Origin: Ricinus communis
Taxonomy: Eukaryota; Streptophyta; Magnoliopsida; Malpighiales; Euphorbiaceae
Assembly: GCF_019578655.1 (NCBI RefSeq)
Contig: NC_063257.1
Location: 7,812,001 to 7,876,000 of the forward strand
Reading direction: 5' to 3'
DNA length: 64,000 nt
Position numbers and translations under genes: made by a program. This document shows, in pieces, positions 36,301 to 48,617 of the stretch (its first letter is position 1; each line of letters starts with the position of its first letter). A model generated the notes under the pieces. It saw only the letters and a program-made list of their open reading frames with translations. It was not told the DNA's origin and did no database searches.

Positions 36301-38000
36301 TATATACAAAACGAGAGACCATCTTAGTAGCCTCAAGAAATATTCTAGCAAGATTTTGGCATTTGATAGATCTTTTGTCTCAGCAATTTTGGGTTATATC
36401 TTAAATTCCAATAGCAAACCGTAGTGTACCTACCATTTTTATACAAAAAGGCATCAACCCAAATTACACAAGAGCCTCAAGTTTTTATGCCCCATTCTCC
36501 AGTTATTTTATCACAACAATCTCATCAAAATACCTTTTTACCAATTTAAAAACATATAATAAATTCAATGGCTGGCATTTATCCATGTGATATAACAAAT
36601 AGCAGAAGGCTAGTTCAGTCATTTCATGAAACCATGTGGGGGCATTCTAGTCATTCTAGTATCACTCACTGGCACTTGTACTTTGTTGTAATCTACCTAG
36701 CAAAACGGGACGGACAACAATGAACCAGCGCATGAAAGACAGATCCTCACGCGCCCTACAATAATATGTTCCTCACTCTTTTGTTTTTCTCTTTAATCAG
36801 AAAAATATTCTTATTGATCATTTTTTTTTTCATATATAGAAGAAAATTTGTTTTTCAAGACAAATAAAGCCTAAATATATTGATATAATTCTTTTTCAGA
36901 TAATTTTTTTACCTTCAAAAGTTAATTTAAAATTAAATCTCAAATACTATGATATATGTGGTTTCATGATTTACACTATAAAATTCATCAACTAAAATAA
37001 AATATAATTTAAAATATTTTTCATAAAATTAAAATTATTATGATTAAAATATAATCTAAAACTCTATAACGATGTAGCAGAGTGTAATGTTTTTAATTAA
37101 ATTTTTGAATTATATTTAATTTTTTAAAAAAATTTAAATACTTAAAATTATAGATTTTGTAAGATTTAGTAATTAATATATTTTAATAACTATAAAATTA
37201 TACATATTTACTATTTGAAACGTCAACATTAATATATATTATTTTTTTAGTATTTCAATTTCTTTATGTGAGTAAAGTTTTACCATAATGACTAGCTCAT
37301 CTTTTATTCTATATATGCAATATTTTGATATTTATTAACAATATTTCAATTCATCTAGAACTAGAACTTTCCTTTGACTTTTATCTAGAATTGTTTTCCA
37401 TATTCAGAAAATATAAAAAAATTTAATATTGCAGCATCATAATTTTCCTTTTTATCTAAAACGGTTCATGTCCTATAAAACAGAAATTAAAGTAATATAT
37501 AAAAGTCAAGCAGAAAAAACAATAAATAAATTCTATATTTTCAAATGTAGCAACTTGTAGTATGATAAGACACATCGTTATGGCTATTTTATTTATTTAT
37601 TCATTGAATTTTCGTTAAAAGTATTTTTTTCATATTTTAAAGACCAACTTTAGCCAAAACAGTACAGATCTGATGTGCACGTGGTGGAGGGACCATAAAG
37701 CTCAGAAACCAGTCAACTACACGTACGCTAGGTAAGTGATGATCACGCGATTAAGTGAGACTGAGATTAGTACTTTGTTCTTACAACAAATTGTCAGATA
37801 GAAGGTGTTTAGTCGCCGCATATTCCCAATCTTTTTATAAGAAAAAAAAAAAGACATGAAATTTTGTCAATACAGCGAGTGTTTGTGCCCAAAGCTTAAC
37901 TAGCTTATTACTAACTGATAAACAAAAATATTTAAGAAAATTCTTTTCTGTTTTTCTTTTTTGCCTTTTATTAAACTCTGAGAGCCAAAGCCAACGCCAT
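33340..38000. other. intergenic region before the ACR gene
   Basis: No supported gene. It holds a MITE-like copy near 34240-34490 and a GC-richer island at about 35060-35420 with overlapping short frames on both strands but no motif, possibly regulatory. The rest is AT-rich up to the ACR promoter. Confidence 0.5.
34240..34490. mobile_element. MITE-like repeat, copy C
   Basis: Shares long stretches with the two copies at 46697-47258, for example GAAGTGAAAATTAATTTAGA, then ATTATAATC, AATATATTTTATAACAC, and a terminal ATTTCAATCAAAT. It is the most diverged copy and its 5' end is unclear. Confidence 0.5.
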
Positions 38001-38074
38001 CTCTCATCAGTATTAGAGAGTAGAGAAACAGAGCACGTTGAGAGAAAGTGGTATTCCAACGTAGAAAGCACACA

Positions 38075-38096
38075 CAGAGAGAGAGAGAGAGAGACA
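38075..38096. repeat. (GA)n repeat in the ACR 5' leader region
   Basis: About 10 GA dinucleotides just before the presumed first leader exon. GA/CT repeats are common near plant transcription starts. Confidence 0.6.
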
Positions 38097-38198
38097 GGAA
38101 ACAAAAACAAAGTATGCTTTTTTAGAGTGCACTTTCTCTGTTTCTTTGATTAAATCTGTCTCTGCTCTCTTGGTTTTTTTTTTTTTTTTTTTGGGTTT

Positions 38199-38243
38199 AT
38201 GGATGTGAATAGACCCTTATGGTTGCTGCCGTTTTGGAGCTAA
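38199..38243 (+). other. upstream ORF in the ACR leader, 14 aa
   Basis: ATG to TAA, encoding MDVNRPLWLLPFWS, just before a good donor CAGG|GTGAGG at 38254/38255. If exon 1 of the leader is as modelled, the uORF is retained in the mature mRNA. Confidence 0.4.
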
Positions 38244-39854
38244 CTCTCTACAGGGTGAGGAAAAGATTATCTCGTTATGTTTACTTTCTTCTCGCTTTTC
38301 ATGTTCTTGTTCTTGCTCTTGTTCTGCTTCTTCATTTTATTCTCTGAAAGAGCTCTCTGCTTGGTTCTCTTATGATTTCTTGATCTTGAAGTGTTATTCC
38401 AGTAATCAGAGTTTTTTCTTTCCATATCAAGCTTTGTTTAATTCTGTTTCTTGAAAGAGTTTTCTGCTTGTCTTACAAATTCTTGTCTCTTGAAGTGTTT
38501 GTGGAGTCAAACATTTCTATTCAATAGAAAGATCATTTCTTTTGCTTCTCTAGTCTTCATTAGCATCTAAACTTTACTTGAAAATTGGCAGGTTTACTTC
38601 AAGATTCTGTCAACATTTTTAGACTACTAATAGCATCTTTCTCAACAAATCTGCAACTCTTTGGTAAGCTAAGCTCCCATATAAACTATAGTTGCAGTTT
38701 ATAAAACCATCATCATCTTTCTTCCATTGTCTGCTTTTTTTGTTAGCTTCTTTCTTTTGGTTTGGCTTCGGTAAACAAGAAAAATTTCTAACCATCTGAA
38801 GCACTCTTGAACAGAAGGAAACTGTAATCTTGCCATAGAAACTAAACAACAGACAGACACTAATTATTCTCACTCAGGGAAAATTTAGTGTAAAGAGTGT
38901 GTTTGATAGAATAAAATTTAAAGTTTTCTTGAAATTTCAAGGAACTGTGGTGATACTAAATTACTTGTAATGCTGATGGTGATGGGTCAATGAAAGCAAA
39001 GCTAAGAATCCATTTTTTAAAAAAAAAATTATGTCACCTCAAAAATGATTCTTGCTGGGTCTGCTCTAATCTCACAATTACTTTCTTGTTGCCACTTGCC
39101 ATGCCAAATTGCCAGGTGCCAACACAACTTTCTGTTTGTATTTACCTACCCAAGTAAATGCTTTCTCTAGTATAGGTTTAAACCAGGGAAAGTCGTTGTG
39201 GTCCCAATTTTTTTGTGTATATCAACAAGCTAAGTGGTATTCCTGTGTCTAATGCAAGGTGTCAAAATTTTAAATTGTGAACAAAATTTTTTGGGGTTAT
39301 GCTAATTCTTTTGTAGAGCATAATCTTTCTTCTATGTTTAATGCTTTTTGTTTGAGGGGTCAATTATTGTTTGTATGACAATAACGTCATCCAATTGCCT
39401 TCTTTTAATTATTGAGAGAGCTTGTCTCTTTATTGTATCTATGTTTGTTTCTTTTGCTAAAAGATCTGATTCAAGTGTGGTCCTGCAAAAGTTCAACATA
39501 TTACTATTACCCAACTTAGTTCCTTTTGGGACAGTCTCACAACAATTTGCGCGCTTCTCTAGTGCATATCTGTAACAGTGCACCTCAATCCAAAAGAAGA
39601 CTGCAAGTCGAATGGCTTTTAATGAGTGTAAGAGGTCAAGATTTTAATGCATGTAGCAGCAAATATATGTGTTAGCAGCAATCATAAGAAAGCTATACCA
39701 TTTGAGTTAGGATAATTCTAATGAGCAGGTCACAGCAAATATTGAACTTTCCTTGGCATAGCTTTCCTTGTGTTTTCTGTTTGGAAGAAAGTTTCTCTAT
39801 CTGTAGGCTTGTGTGACAATGAGTAAGTGTTTCTCCATTGCTTGTCTGTTGCAG

Positions 39855-39968
39855 ATACAATTGTGAGCCGACCATGTAAGCGTGTTTGTCAAGAAGGGGC
39901 TGACTGGTTTAAATGCCTGCCTAGCTAAATCATCATCAAGAGACCAATTCTTGTCTTCCTTGAACAAG
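39855..39968 (+). other. probable internal 5'-UTR exon of the ACR gene, with an AUG-stop
   Basis: Bounded by acceptor TCTGTTGCAG and donor AACAAG|GTACCT. The modelled leader is exon 1 (ending 38254), this exon, then 40216-40240 before the start codon. ATGTAA at 39874-39879 is a minimal start-stop uORF. Confidence 0.4.
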
Positions 39969-40240
39969 GTACCTGTCTTAATTAAGTTGCATTACCACAA
40001 ATATCATAGTTCTTCTAATCCTACGTTTTTAGTTCCTAACTGTTATTGGCTTTCGTCCATGATTCAGTGAATCCTTGGCAGTCTATTGAATATTTTTCTG
40101 TCAAGAACTTGTCTAGTGTTGACAATCCATCTGTAGTATAAAGGGTCATAATTTCTAATATGCAGACTTTGCAACTTCTTTTTGGCCTGAGTAGTTCATT
40201 TTGCCGTGAAAACAGGACGAGTTTTCTACTAGCAACTTCA

Positions 40241-43200
40241 ATGGCTAAAGTTTGTTGGCCCTACTTCGATCCCGAGTATGAGAATTTGAGCACTAGAATC
40301 AATCCTCCAAGGTAATGGCATAGAACTGCATACTGTTGTAACGTTCTTTTTCACTTTTTAGTGCTTGCCTCTCCCTCATTTGTGGTTCTCCCTTTCTGAT
40401 TTCAGAGTATCAGTTGATAATACTAGCTGCAATGAGTGTACTCTAATAAAGGTAACATTTCCAATTATAGCTGTCAATTATTATGTATCCTCCTTACCAC
40501 CCTGGATAATCTGATTGGCAGGCCTAGAATTGCAATGCCATAAGAAGAATTTTTCCTTTTTCTTTTAATATTTTTTATCAGAGAGCAAATTCATCAAGCT
40601 TGCTGTACTAATCCCATCAGTACTAGCATAATTATGTTGGCTATTAATAGATGAGTATTTATGGAATGTGAGTCATATAGGTTGACAGCATGAACAAACC
40701 AGGAATTTTGCTGGAAGTGGTGCAAATTCTAACCGATCTTGATTTCATCATCACCAAGGCTTACATCTCCTCAGATGGAGGATGGTTCATGGATAGTATG
40801 TATATGATTCTATTTGATCTTAATTTTCTTGGTTCTTGATGATTAGGAAAAGAGATGGTTGCTTATTTATGCTTAACAGAATTTTTCTTGTACTTAAAAA
40901 TCTCTTTTGACATTTTAAAGTTCAAGGTACTAATGCTACTGTCGCCTTAGGCTCCTTTTATTCCTTTTATCTCCTAATGAACATTTTGTTTTTTGGGACA
41001 GTATTTCATGTCACTGATCAACAAGGGAAGAAGATTATTGATAGTAAAACTATTGACTACATAGAGAAGGTACCCACTTGTAGTAAATCCTCTTGTCTGT
41101 TTTTTTTGCTACAATCTTAACCCAAATCAGGATGCTCATTGTTGTTTCTATGAAGTGCTAATATTGGAAAGTAATCTCCTGTACACAAGGAATTCTTAAG
41201 ATGCTACAAAAACAATCTTTCTTGGAAACCTTATTGTTCATATCTTATTATCTTGTTAACTTATTAAAATCTTTCCCAAGATAACAAGAGATTAATATAG
41301 GTTCATTTGACATATTATCAGTGCATTTATTGTTATCTTTCCATTATCAATTAGAATTACTCATCATTGATAGCATTTCAATTAGTAATTCCCACCTACC
41401 ATAGAACTAATGGTAGTATGCAATATATGTTTCTGAGGTTTGGGGTTTTTTCACATGGAATTGAGATGCCTAGGCATTGCTTAGGGGTGTATTGGGTGAG
41501 TCTTTCGGCTTGGGTAGCATGTGTCTCAATTCATGTTTTTCCCCATTTAATTAAATAAGAAGTAGCATTATTATAAAAAAAAAAAAAGGTCGTACTTAAC
41601 CAATATACTTGATTTTGTACCTTCTATAGTTTATTCCCAACTCAGAATTTTCTTGCAAATTTATTGTTTGTCACAATAGGCTCTAGGACCGAAGGAGTAC
41701 AACAAAGATGAGTTGAAGACTTGGCCAGGAAAACGAGTCGGAGTGCATTCTGTTGGTGATTACACAGCCATTGAACTCATTGGCAGGGACCGTCCAGGTC
41801 TCTTATCTGAGATTACTGCTGTTCTTGCCAACCTTCACTTCAATGTGGCTGCTGCTGAAGTTTGGACGCATAATAGGAGAATAGCTTGTGTTGTTTATGT
41901 CAATGATTATACCACATGCCGTCCTGTTGATGATCCGACCAGATTATCTGTTATGGAAGAGCAGCTTAAGAACATTTTACGCGGGTGTGAGGATGATGAG
42001 AAAGCTTCTCGCACTAGTTTCTCCATGGGGTTCACGCACATCGACCGCAGGCTCCATCAAATGTTTTTCGCAGATAGGGATTATGAAGGTGGAGGAGTGA
42101 CAAATGAGGTTGAATATCCTTCTTCCTTCAAGCCAAAGATCACAGTTGAGCGTTGTGGGGAAAAGGGGTACTCAGTAGTTAGTGTTTGTTGCAAAGATCG
42201 AGCCAAATTGCTGTTCGACATTGTGTGCACTCTTACAGACATGCAATATGTTGTTTTTCATGCCACAATATCATCTGATGGCCCCTATGCATCACAGGTA
42301 CATCCTCTTTTCCATAGAAGGCAAACATAAAGCCTGCTCTGTGAAACTAAGTTCTTCAATTTTCTTCATATCCTATTAACAATATAACATTTAAATGACA
42401 ATAGATATATGCTCATAAAGTTACTGCACTGCTACTTATGAGAATCAATAAATTTGATAAATGTATTGGTGTCAGGCTAGAGTTATGTAAGGTTCCATCT
42501 AGCACCATCTGAATCTCCAAAAACCGGCTCACCAATATTTGAATACATACTTTAACATCGCTTCAATAGCATACAAATCACATAATTTGCATATCTTTCT
42601 GTTTTTTTATTTGATTCATGATTCAATTATTCCTATTACTGAATTCAAATACAAAATGCCTCAACTTCTGGTAACATATGTCTGAATTGTGTTGATTACA
42701 CATACACCTGAATGCTTCATTAGAATTTTGGTTCAACTGACCAAGCATGCGATTGCAGGAGTATTACATCCGTCACATGGATGGTTGCACACTTGATACT
42801 GAAGGTGAGAAAGAAAGAGTTATTAAATGTCTCGAAGCTGCCATACGCAGAAGAGTATGCGAGGTGAGTGAACTAGTACTTTGTGCTCAACATTAGTTCA
42901 TATATTACTGCAGATAGAATCTCTAACATAGCAATCTATTTATCTGAAGCAGTAACAGTCTACTGTTTTTACATCTTTCTCATTTAGCCCTCATGTAACA
43001 GGTCATTTGCGGTTCTACTAAATGAAATAGAATTCAAATGCCCCTCTAAGATACTCCGATTGCCATATTCTCTGAAACCTATTTTTTTTGAAACAGTTTC
43101 TATAGTAGTCGAGAACATCATATAGCAGACAATAAAGATTATGGAACTTCGGTTTATGTTTGTCAGTCTTCACTAAATTGAAATCCGTAGCTGCAATTCT

Positions 43201-44884
43201 TGGTTATATTACTTCATATCAGTCTTGAAGAACTTCAATACAACTACTTCAAAAACTACAAACAAGAACAAAAAAGTCCAAACACTATCTACAACCAGGC
43301 CTTACAGCATCAGCATTGACACTGTTATTCTGCATAAATCTGAGGATGACAGAATTTTGTAATCAAAGCAAACGCATTCTCAACTGATAGAGTTAATAAA
43401 CAGCACTTGGTTTCTAGACTTCCAGATAAAGTAAATGGCTGCTGAAATAGTCACTCTTTTAATTTACTTGAAAGACTTTTCTTTGGGTTTTCCTGCAAAA
43501 TCAAATGACACCTCTGTTAGTATTGCATGCTTCCAATACCTGCTTCCATGATTGTTTAAACTGACACTTAAACAAAAGATGCTGGACATCTTCTTCATCC
43601 CTATTGCACAGCACACATGACCTCATCAGTCTCTATGCCCCATTTTATCACTCCGATTTTCAGTGGAAAAGCCTATTCTGAATGGCTAACCAGCATCTGA
43701 AGCTGTTAAGAATATGCATAGGTCCCTCATAACAGCTTAGACCTATACACTTTCCTGGCCTAACAACTCATTCCTGGCACTAGCAACTGTAGGAACTCCT
43801 GAAGTGAACATCTTCCAGCTATTAAGATCTTGCATATTCTAAGATAATTCCAAACTCATCTAATGGATATGGGACCTCCATCTTCCGTTTTGCCACCAGT
43901 CAGAAACTCTACTAGTTGTCTTAGGGACATCTATATTACTAAAATCAACATCTGAAACTTATCAGTTAGAGCTTGCCCCTCAAACCATAAATCACAGCGA
44001 AAGAGAAAAAGTATGCCCATTTCCTAACTGAAAGAACTGAGTAGCCCATTTGGCCACAAAGATCAATAACCTATTTTCTCTCTTCTCTCTTTCTTTTTCT
44101 CTCATTTTCTTCTCAAACAAGAGGAGAAAAAAATAGACAACATGATCAGCACAATACCTCAATTATGTATAGCCTTGTATGCTGAAATGATATGACGGCC
44201 TTCGTACATAGAATAACATAAATAGTACCCAACTTTTAGGTGTCTATTAACCCAGTTTGACTTAGTACATTTAAAATAAGGAATCCAACTTATTACCAAA
44301 CAGAAAATTAGAACACTCAAACTGAGAAAAAGTATTTTCGTATATGGTCGGAGGTTATGACTTTATCTTGAATCAGAATAGGCTCTAGTATAATAACTGT
44401 CGCATTCTAATAGAATTATTTTGACTTAATTCAATTTCATTATAATATATTTCTTTTTTTGGTTAATTGGGCTCCGATCAAAATTCTAACTGGTACCCTC
44501 GTAATACTGGGGATAGCTCAAGCATAAATGTAACAAAACTTTCTTCTTGTGTCATAACTTCAGGGGCTGAGCTTAGAGCTCTGCGCAAAAGATAGAGTAG
44601 GGTTGCTGTCTGAAGTAACAAGAGTTCTGCGAGAGAATGGATTATCTGTTACAAGGGCAGGTGTGACGACAGTAGGAGAGCAAGCAATGAATGTATTCTA
44701 TGTGAGAGATTCTTCAGGAAACCCTGTGGATATGAAGACTATTGAAGCTCTTCGCAAAGAAATAGGGCACACCATGATGCTTAATGTGAAGAAAACTCCC
44801 GTTAGTGCTAGTCAACCTGAAGCCAAAGGATGGGCCAAAACCAGCTTCTTCTTTGGTAACCTATTGGAAAGGTTCTTGGCTTGA
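40241..44884 (+). CDS. ACR3: ACT domain-containing protein, ACR3-like, 447 aa
   Basis: Coding exons: 40241-40311, 40406-40451, 40681-40795, 41002-41069, 41680-42297, 42759-42863, 44564-44884, joined frame 1344 nt, all GT-AG. The start [20 protein letters not shown] matches the usual ACR N-terminus. Four ACT domains are visible by their repeated helix-start motif: [17 protein letters not shown] (about 40), [16 protein letters not shown] (about 130), [16 protein letters not shown] (about 270) and [16 protein letters not shown] (about 347). ACT domains bind amino acids and change oligomeric state. Plant ACR proteins have no catalytic domain and are thought to be amino-acid sensors, like the regulatory part of bacterial GlnD. 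Length fits the family (about 450 aa). The large intron 6 (42864-44563) contains an antisense LINE fragment. The leader appears to have at least two introns and short upstream ORFs. The assignment to ACR3 rather than a close paralogue is from memory. Confidence 0.94.
43540..43860 (-). mobile_element. antisense LINE fragment (zf-RVT region) in ACR intron 6
   Basis: On the minus strand this reads [12 protein letters not shown], several stops, then [20 protein letters not shown] and SWKQVLEAC. The CxxC...HxxxxC arrangement is the zinc-binding domain found after the reverse transcriptase of plant L1-type retrotransposons. The frame is broken by stops, so it is a dead remnant. Confidence 0.75.
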
Positions 44885-46690
44885 CAAAATATGTCCATAT
44901 GAATGTATAACAGAAACTATATGAACAGTATAGAACAATAAAATATGGGCAGAAAAGGCTTGTCTTCAGTGTATACTTTGTGTAATGCATGTAAAGCATA
45001 TAAGTGCTTGCAAAGTTAATGAAGTTTGGACTTCGTGAACATCATTTTATTTCTTCCATCCTTAAGTTTCAACCTTTTTTATGTTTCTCGAAAAAATATT
45101 TTAAAGGAAAGAATCTGTAAGAATTTAATCGTAATATAATATTAGTCGCATGACTGCATTCTGTGTTTTATTATATGAATGAACCAGGAGTAAAGATATC
45201 TGGAAAGAACTGAGTAGCTTGTGATGCAAATGTAATTAGACCCAACTTTAGGTTTAATTAGGCTGGGAAAAACATGTGACCAACTGGAAATATGATGATT
45301 AAACGCATCTCTAGCCTAGAGTGCAACACAAGTAAACAAGCCAAAAGATAGCTGGAAAATTTGCTGAACTTTAATTCAGTGGATAATTCAATTTGAATTT
45401 ACTTTTTTTTTTGTCCTTTGGTTTAATGCATACACGCAAAAGAAACCAAATAGTATTAGCTAGTTAATTATTTCTGGGTGTCAAAGTCATACACATTGTT
45501 GACCTGGAAAAACATGATTTTATTAGGCGCCAGCTGCATTTATATCAATAATTATGCACCACAAGTAGAAGAAATGAATATTTGCATATGAGGTAAAGCC
45601 TTTGACCACTAAGATGTTAATGAATTTCTTGTTTTTAAGATTAAAGAAAGGGCCTTTTGTGGCAATAAAATTTGGTAAAATAAAGCAAGCATAAATCACA
45701 ATTCAAAGTCATGGAATGGTCTGAAAGAGAACGGAACTTTGGTAAAATAAAGAAATGACTTGAATGAACGCATTTGAAAACTATCCCATTTTGTGTAATC
45801 AACGGAAAATATCACAATGTCAAAAAAATAAACATTCTGCCACTGTTAGGGCATGCCAGAATTGACTGTAAGAGATAAAAATAGGTGAGCCCTTCCTCCA
45901 GCAACAGCCAGATATTCTATTCTCCTTTCAACAGACAAGAACATGTTCAATATTTTTGGTGCCTAGAAGTGTTCATCACCCTGTGAAAGTCGCCGGCAAG
46001 CAATGTAAAGGTTCTTTCTAGAATTCAAGCAACGTATAAAAAAATAAAATTCTTATATAATTTTGTAATCAACATATATATATATATTCTATAATTGGCC
46101 CCATCTTTGACTTATTCTCAAGCATGCTTGGAAGAAAGGAATAGGGTTCTCGAGTTCAAAATTTTGTGAAACGAAGTGAAACTTGAAATTGCAGATTAAA
46201 ACAAACAGAGAAATGGAGTGAAACATATTCTGAGGGAAGATATAGCTAGTGGCGGCTCTAATCATAGAGGGAAGATATAGCTATAAAGGACAAGACAGTG
46301 GAACTGAAAATGATAACCAAATCATACAATATATTCTGAGCAAAACTTTTTTAGAACATTCTACATAATGTAAATACACGTGCAGTCGGACAAATATTAA
46401 ATAGAAAGGTAGATACATAAATAAAAATGAAAATGTAAATGAATGATATATAATTAATTATTCTCTCAATAGTTTATTTGGATTAAAAAAATATTTAATA
46501 GATTTAATGAGAAAAATCAACTAAATCAAATTAAATTATCTTTTATAAATTATAAAATTTATTACATATATTCTAACACAAGGATTAAAAAAATTAATGT
46601 TATTTGAGATATATAAAAAAATAATAGATAATTGAATTTTTTCTAATTAAAAAGAAAAGTGTAAGGATAAGATTATTAAAAATGAGCTTT
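44885..46690. other. 3' flank and intergenic sequence
   Basis: 3' UTR of the ACR gene (to about 45040), then AT-rich sequence without a supported gene. Confidence 0.5.
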
Positions 46691-46696
46691 ATTGTG

Positions 46697-46988
46697 TTTG
46701 GTTGGAATCCATAAAATTTACGAAATTCAGTCGTAAACCTAAAGTTCACATGCTTTGAATGAAGTGAAAATTAATTTAGAATTCTACATATTCAAATTTG
46801 TATGGAATTGATTATAGCTAAATTAAATTCTACCAAAATAAGTAGAATTTGCAAATAAATTCTACGTTAGTTTGTCAATATATTTTACAACACTAAAATA
46901 TTTCCTTCAACTTTATCATTTCTATTTTACTTCATCTCTCATATATTTTTATTAAATAAAATGAATTTCTTAATGGATTTCAACTAAA
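46697..46988. mobile_element. MITE-like repeat, copy A
   Basis: Bounded by TTTGGTTGGAATCCAT and, at the other end, ATGGATTTCAACTAAA, which are imperfect inverted repeats of each other (14 of 16). It is 292 bp, AT-rich and non-coding. Internal sequence is shared with copy B directly downstream and copy C at 34.2 kb. Confidence 0.6.
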
Positions 46989-47258
46989 AAAATCATAAAA
47001 TTTATTTGTAAATCTAAAAAATTTCTATAGTTTAAATAGAGTGAAAATTAACTTAGTATTCAATATAATCAAATTTGTGTAAAAGTGGTTATAACTAAAC
47101 TAAATTCTAAAAAAATAGATAGAATTTTCAAATGAATTCCATATTATTAAATCAATATATTCTATAACACTAAAATATCTCTTTCAATTTTATTAATTTT
47201 ATTTTTTATATTTTTTTTAAATAAAATGAATTCTTTTATGAATTAATCAAATATTTTT
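46989..47258. mobile_element. MITE-like repeat, copy B (tandem to copy A)
   Basis: Follows copy A head-to-tail and repeats the same order of blocks: AGTGAAAATTAACTTAG, AAACTAAATTCTA, TAGAATTTTCAAATGAATTC, AATATATTCTATAACAC and AAATAAAATGAATTC. The ends are more decayed than in copy A. Confidence 0.55.
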
Positions 47259-47264
47259 GATTAA

Positions 47265-47447
47265 ATGATAGTACCCATAAATTATATCAATCCAAGTGAC
47301 TTTGGTTTCCTGGGTGAGCAACAGAATGTACCTAGACGATTAGCAATGCCCAATTCACAAGCAAATCAAGAATTAAAAGAGCAACTAAAGGTGTTGTTGG
47401 ATGAGGATGGAAAAGCATTTTGGTTTCCTAGGTGGGAAAAGATATAA
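47265..47447 (+). other. 60-codon open frame, possible gene fragment
   Basis: An ATG frame immediately after the repeat copies. Its composition is coding-like, with NVPRRLAMPNSQANQELKEQ and a short internal echo (FGFLGEQ / FWFPRWE). No domain is recognised. It may be a captured exon fragment. Confidence 0.25.
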
Positions 47448-48617
47448 GCACAAAGATAATATTGAAAAAGAAAGCAACATATATAGGTACATAGATAATT
47501 AAATTGAAACGACAAAGATGTACCTGCCAAATCAGCATACCACATTCATCCAAGAAATTGATCATACATATAGATAAGTTAACTAGCCAATTAGCATGAT
47601 TAATTATCATTTCATGTATTTGGACCCACCCACTCATGCATTTCATGTATGTGTACATCAAACTATTTTTGTCTCGTATATGTGATTAACATCAATCCAT
47701 CAATCACCTTTCGTTGAATGGCTTATTACAATTATCTTAGGATAAATCATAGCGACTGACTCATTTCCAATTGATAATTATTCTTGAATATAAGATAGAT
47801 AATTAATTTCCAAATTTAAATAGTTTCATCTTGAATCTATCTTTCATTTTGTTTGTTTTTGAATGTTTAAAAGAAAAATAAAATTTAACCTTCGCTTTTC
47901 TCCTTTTTATTTTTTTTATCCTTGTCTTATTTTAGTGATCATTTTTTTATGGGCGTTAGCACTTTTCTTTATGATTTTTCGTCTTATTCAATGATAAATA
48001 CATATATTTAAAAGTTATTTTATTTATTTATCTATTATCAGAAATTCTAGGCTTTTATTTATGGGTTTCTTTTAATTGACTTTGTAAAGTATATGTCCAT
48101 ATTTTTAATAAAATTTGAAAGTTTCTTTATATATATTAACATAAAGTTTCATGAACAACCACAGGCTTCGGCCAATTCTACCAAACTTGGCACTACTTTA
48201 GAATAGGCAGCCACAGAGGAACTCTCGAAGAATGCAATTCAACCTTGTTTTATTAGAAGCAACAAAGGATACAATATTTAACTTACATTTTAATTCTTGT
48301 TGTGGCTTTTTGTAGATAGCATCTCCTTCTCTGTGTTTGAGCTTGAGCTCCTTTCCATTGAAACAGAAACTACACTGCTGTATTAACAAATGAATACCGT
48401 CGCGTCACACAAAGTCAATGTCATTTTTTCTAGAGCATTGAAGCACCAATTGTGGCCATTGTAGAAAATTAGAAGCACTTTCCAAGACGAAACAACTCTG
48501 GAAGCTAGCTAATAAGATCTCGCAAATTGATAGATAACTAGCAAGTGGAGAACAGATTTATCTGTAGTTTGACACACCGGACATACAAAGTCAATGTCAT
48601 AATTGTTATGTCCTTAG
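47448..48617. other. intergenic AT-rich sequence
   Basis: Nothing recognisable. Short frames at 47428-47661 and 48198-48389 (minus) have no motif. Confidence 0.4.
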
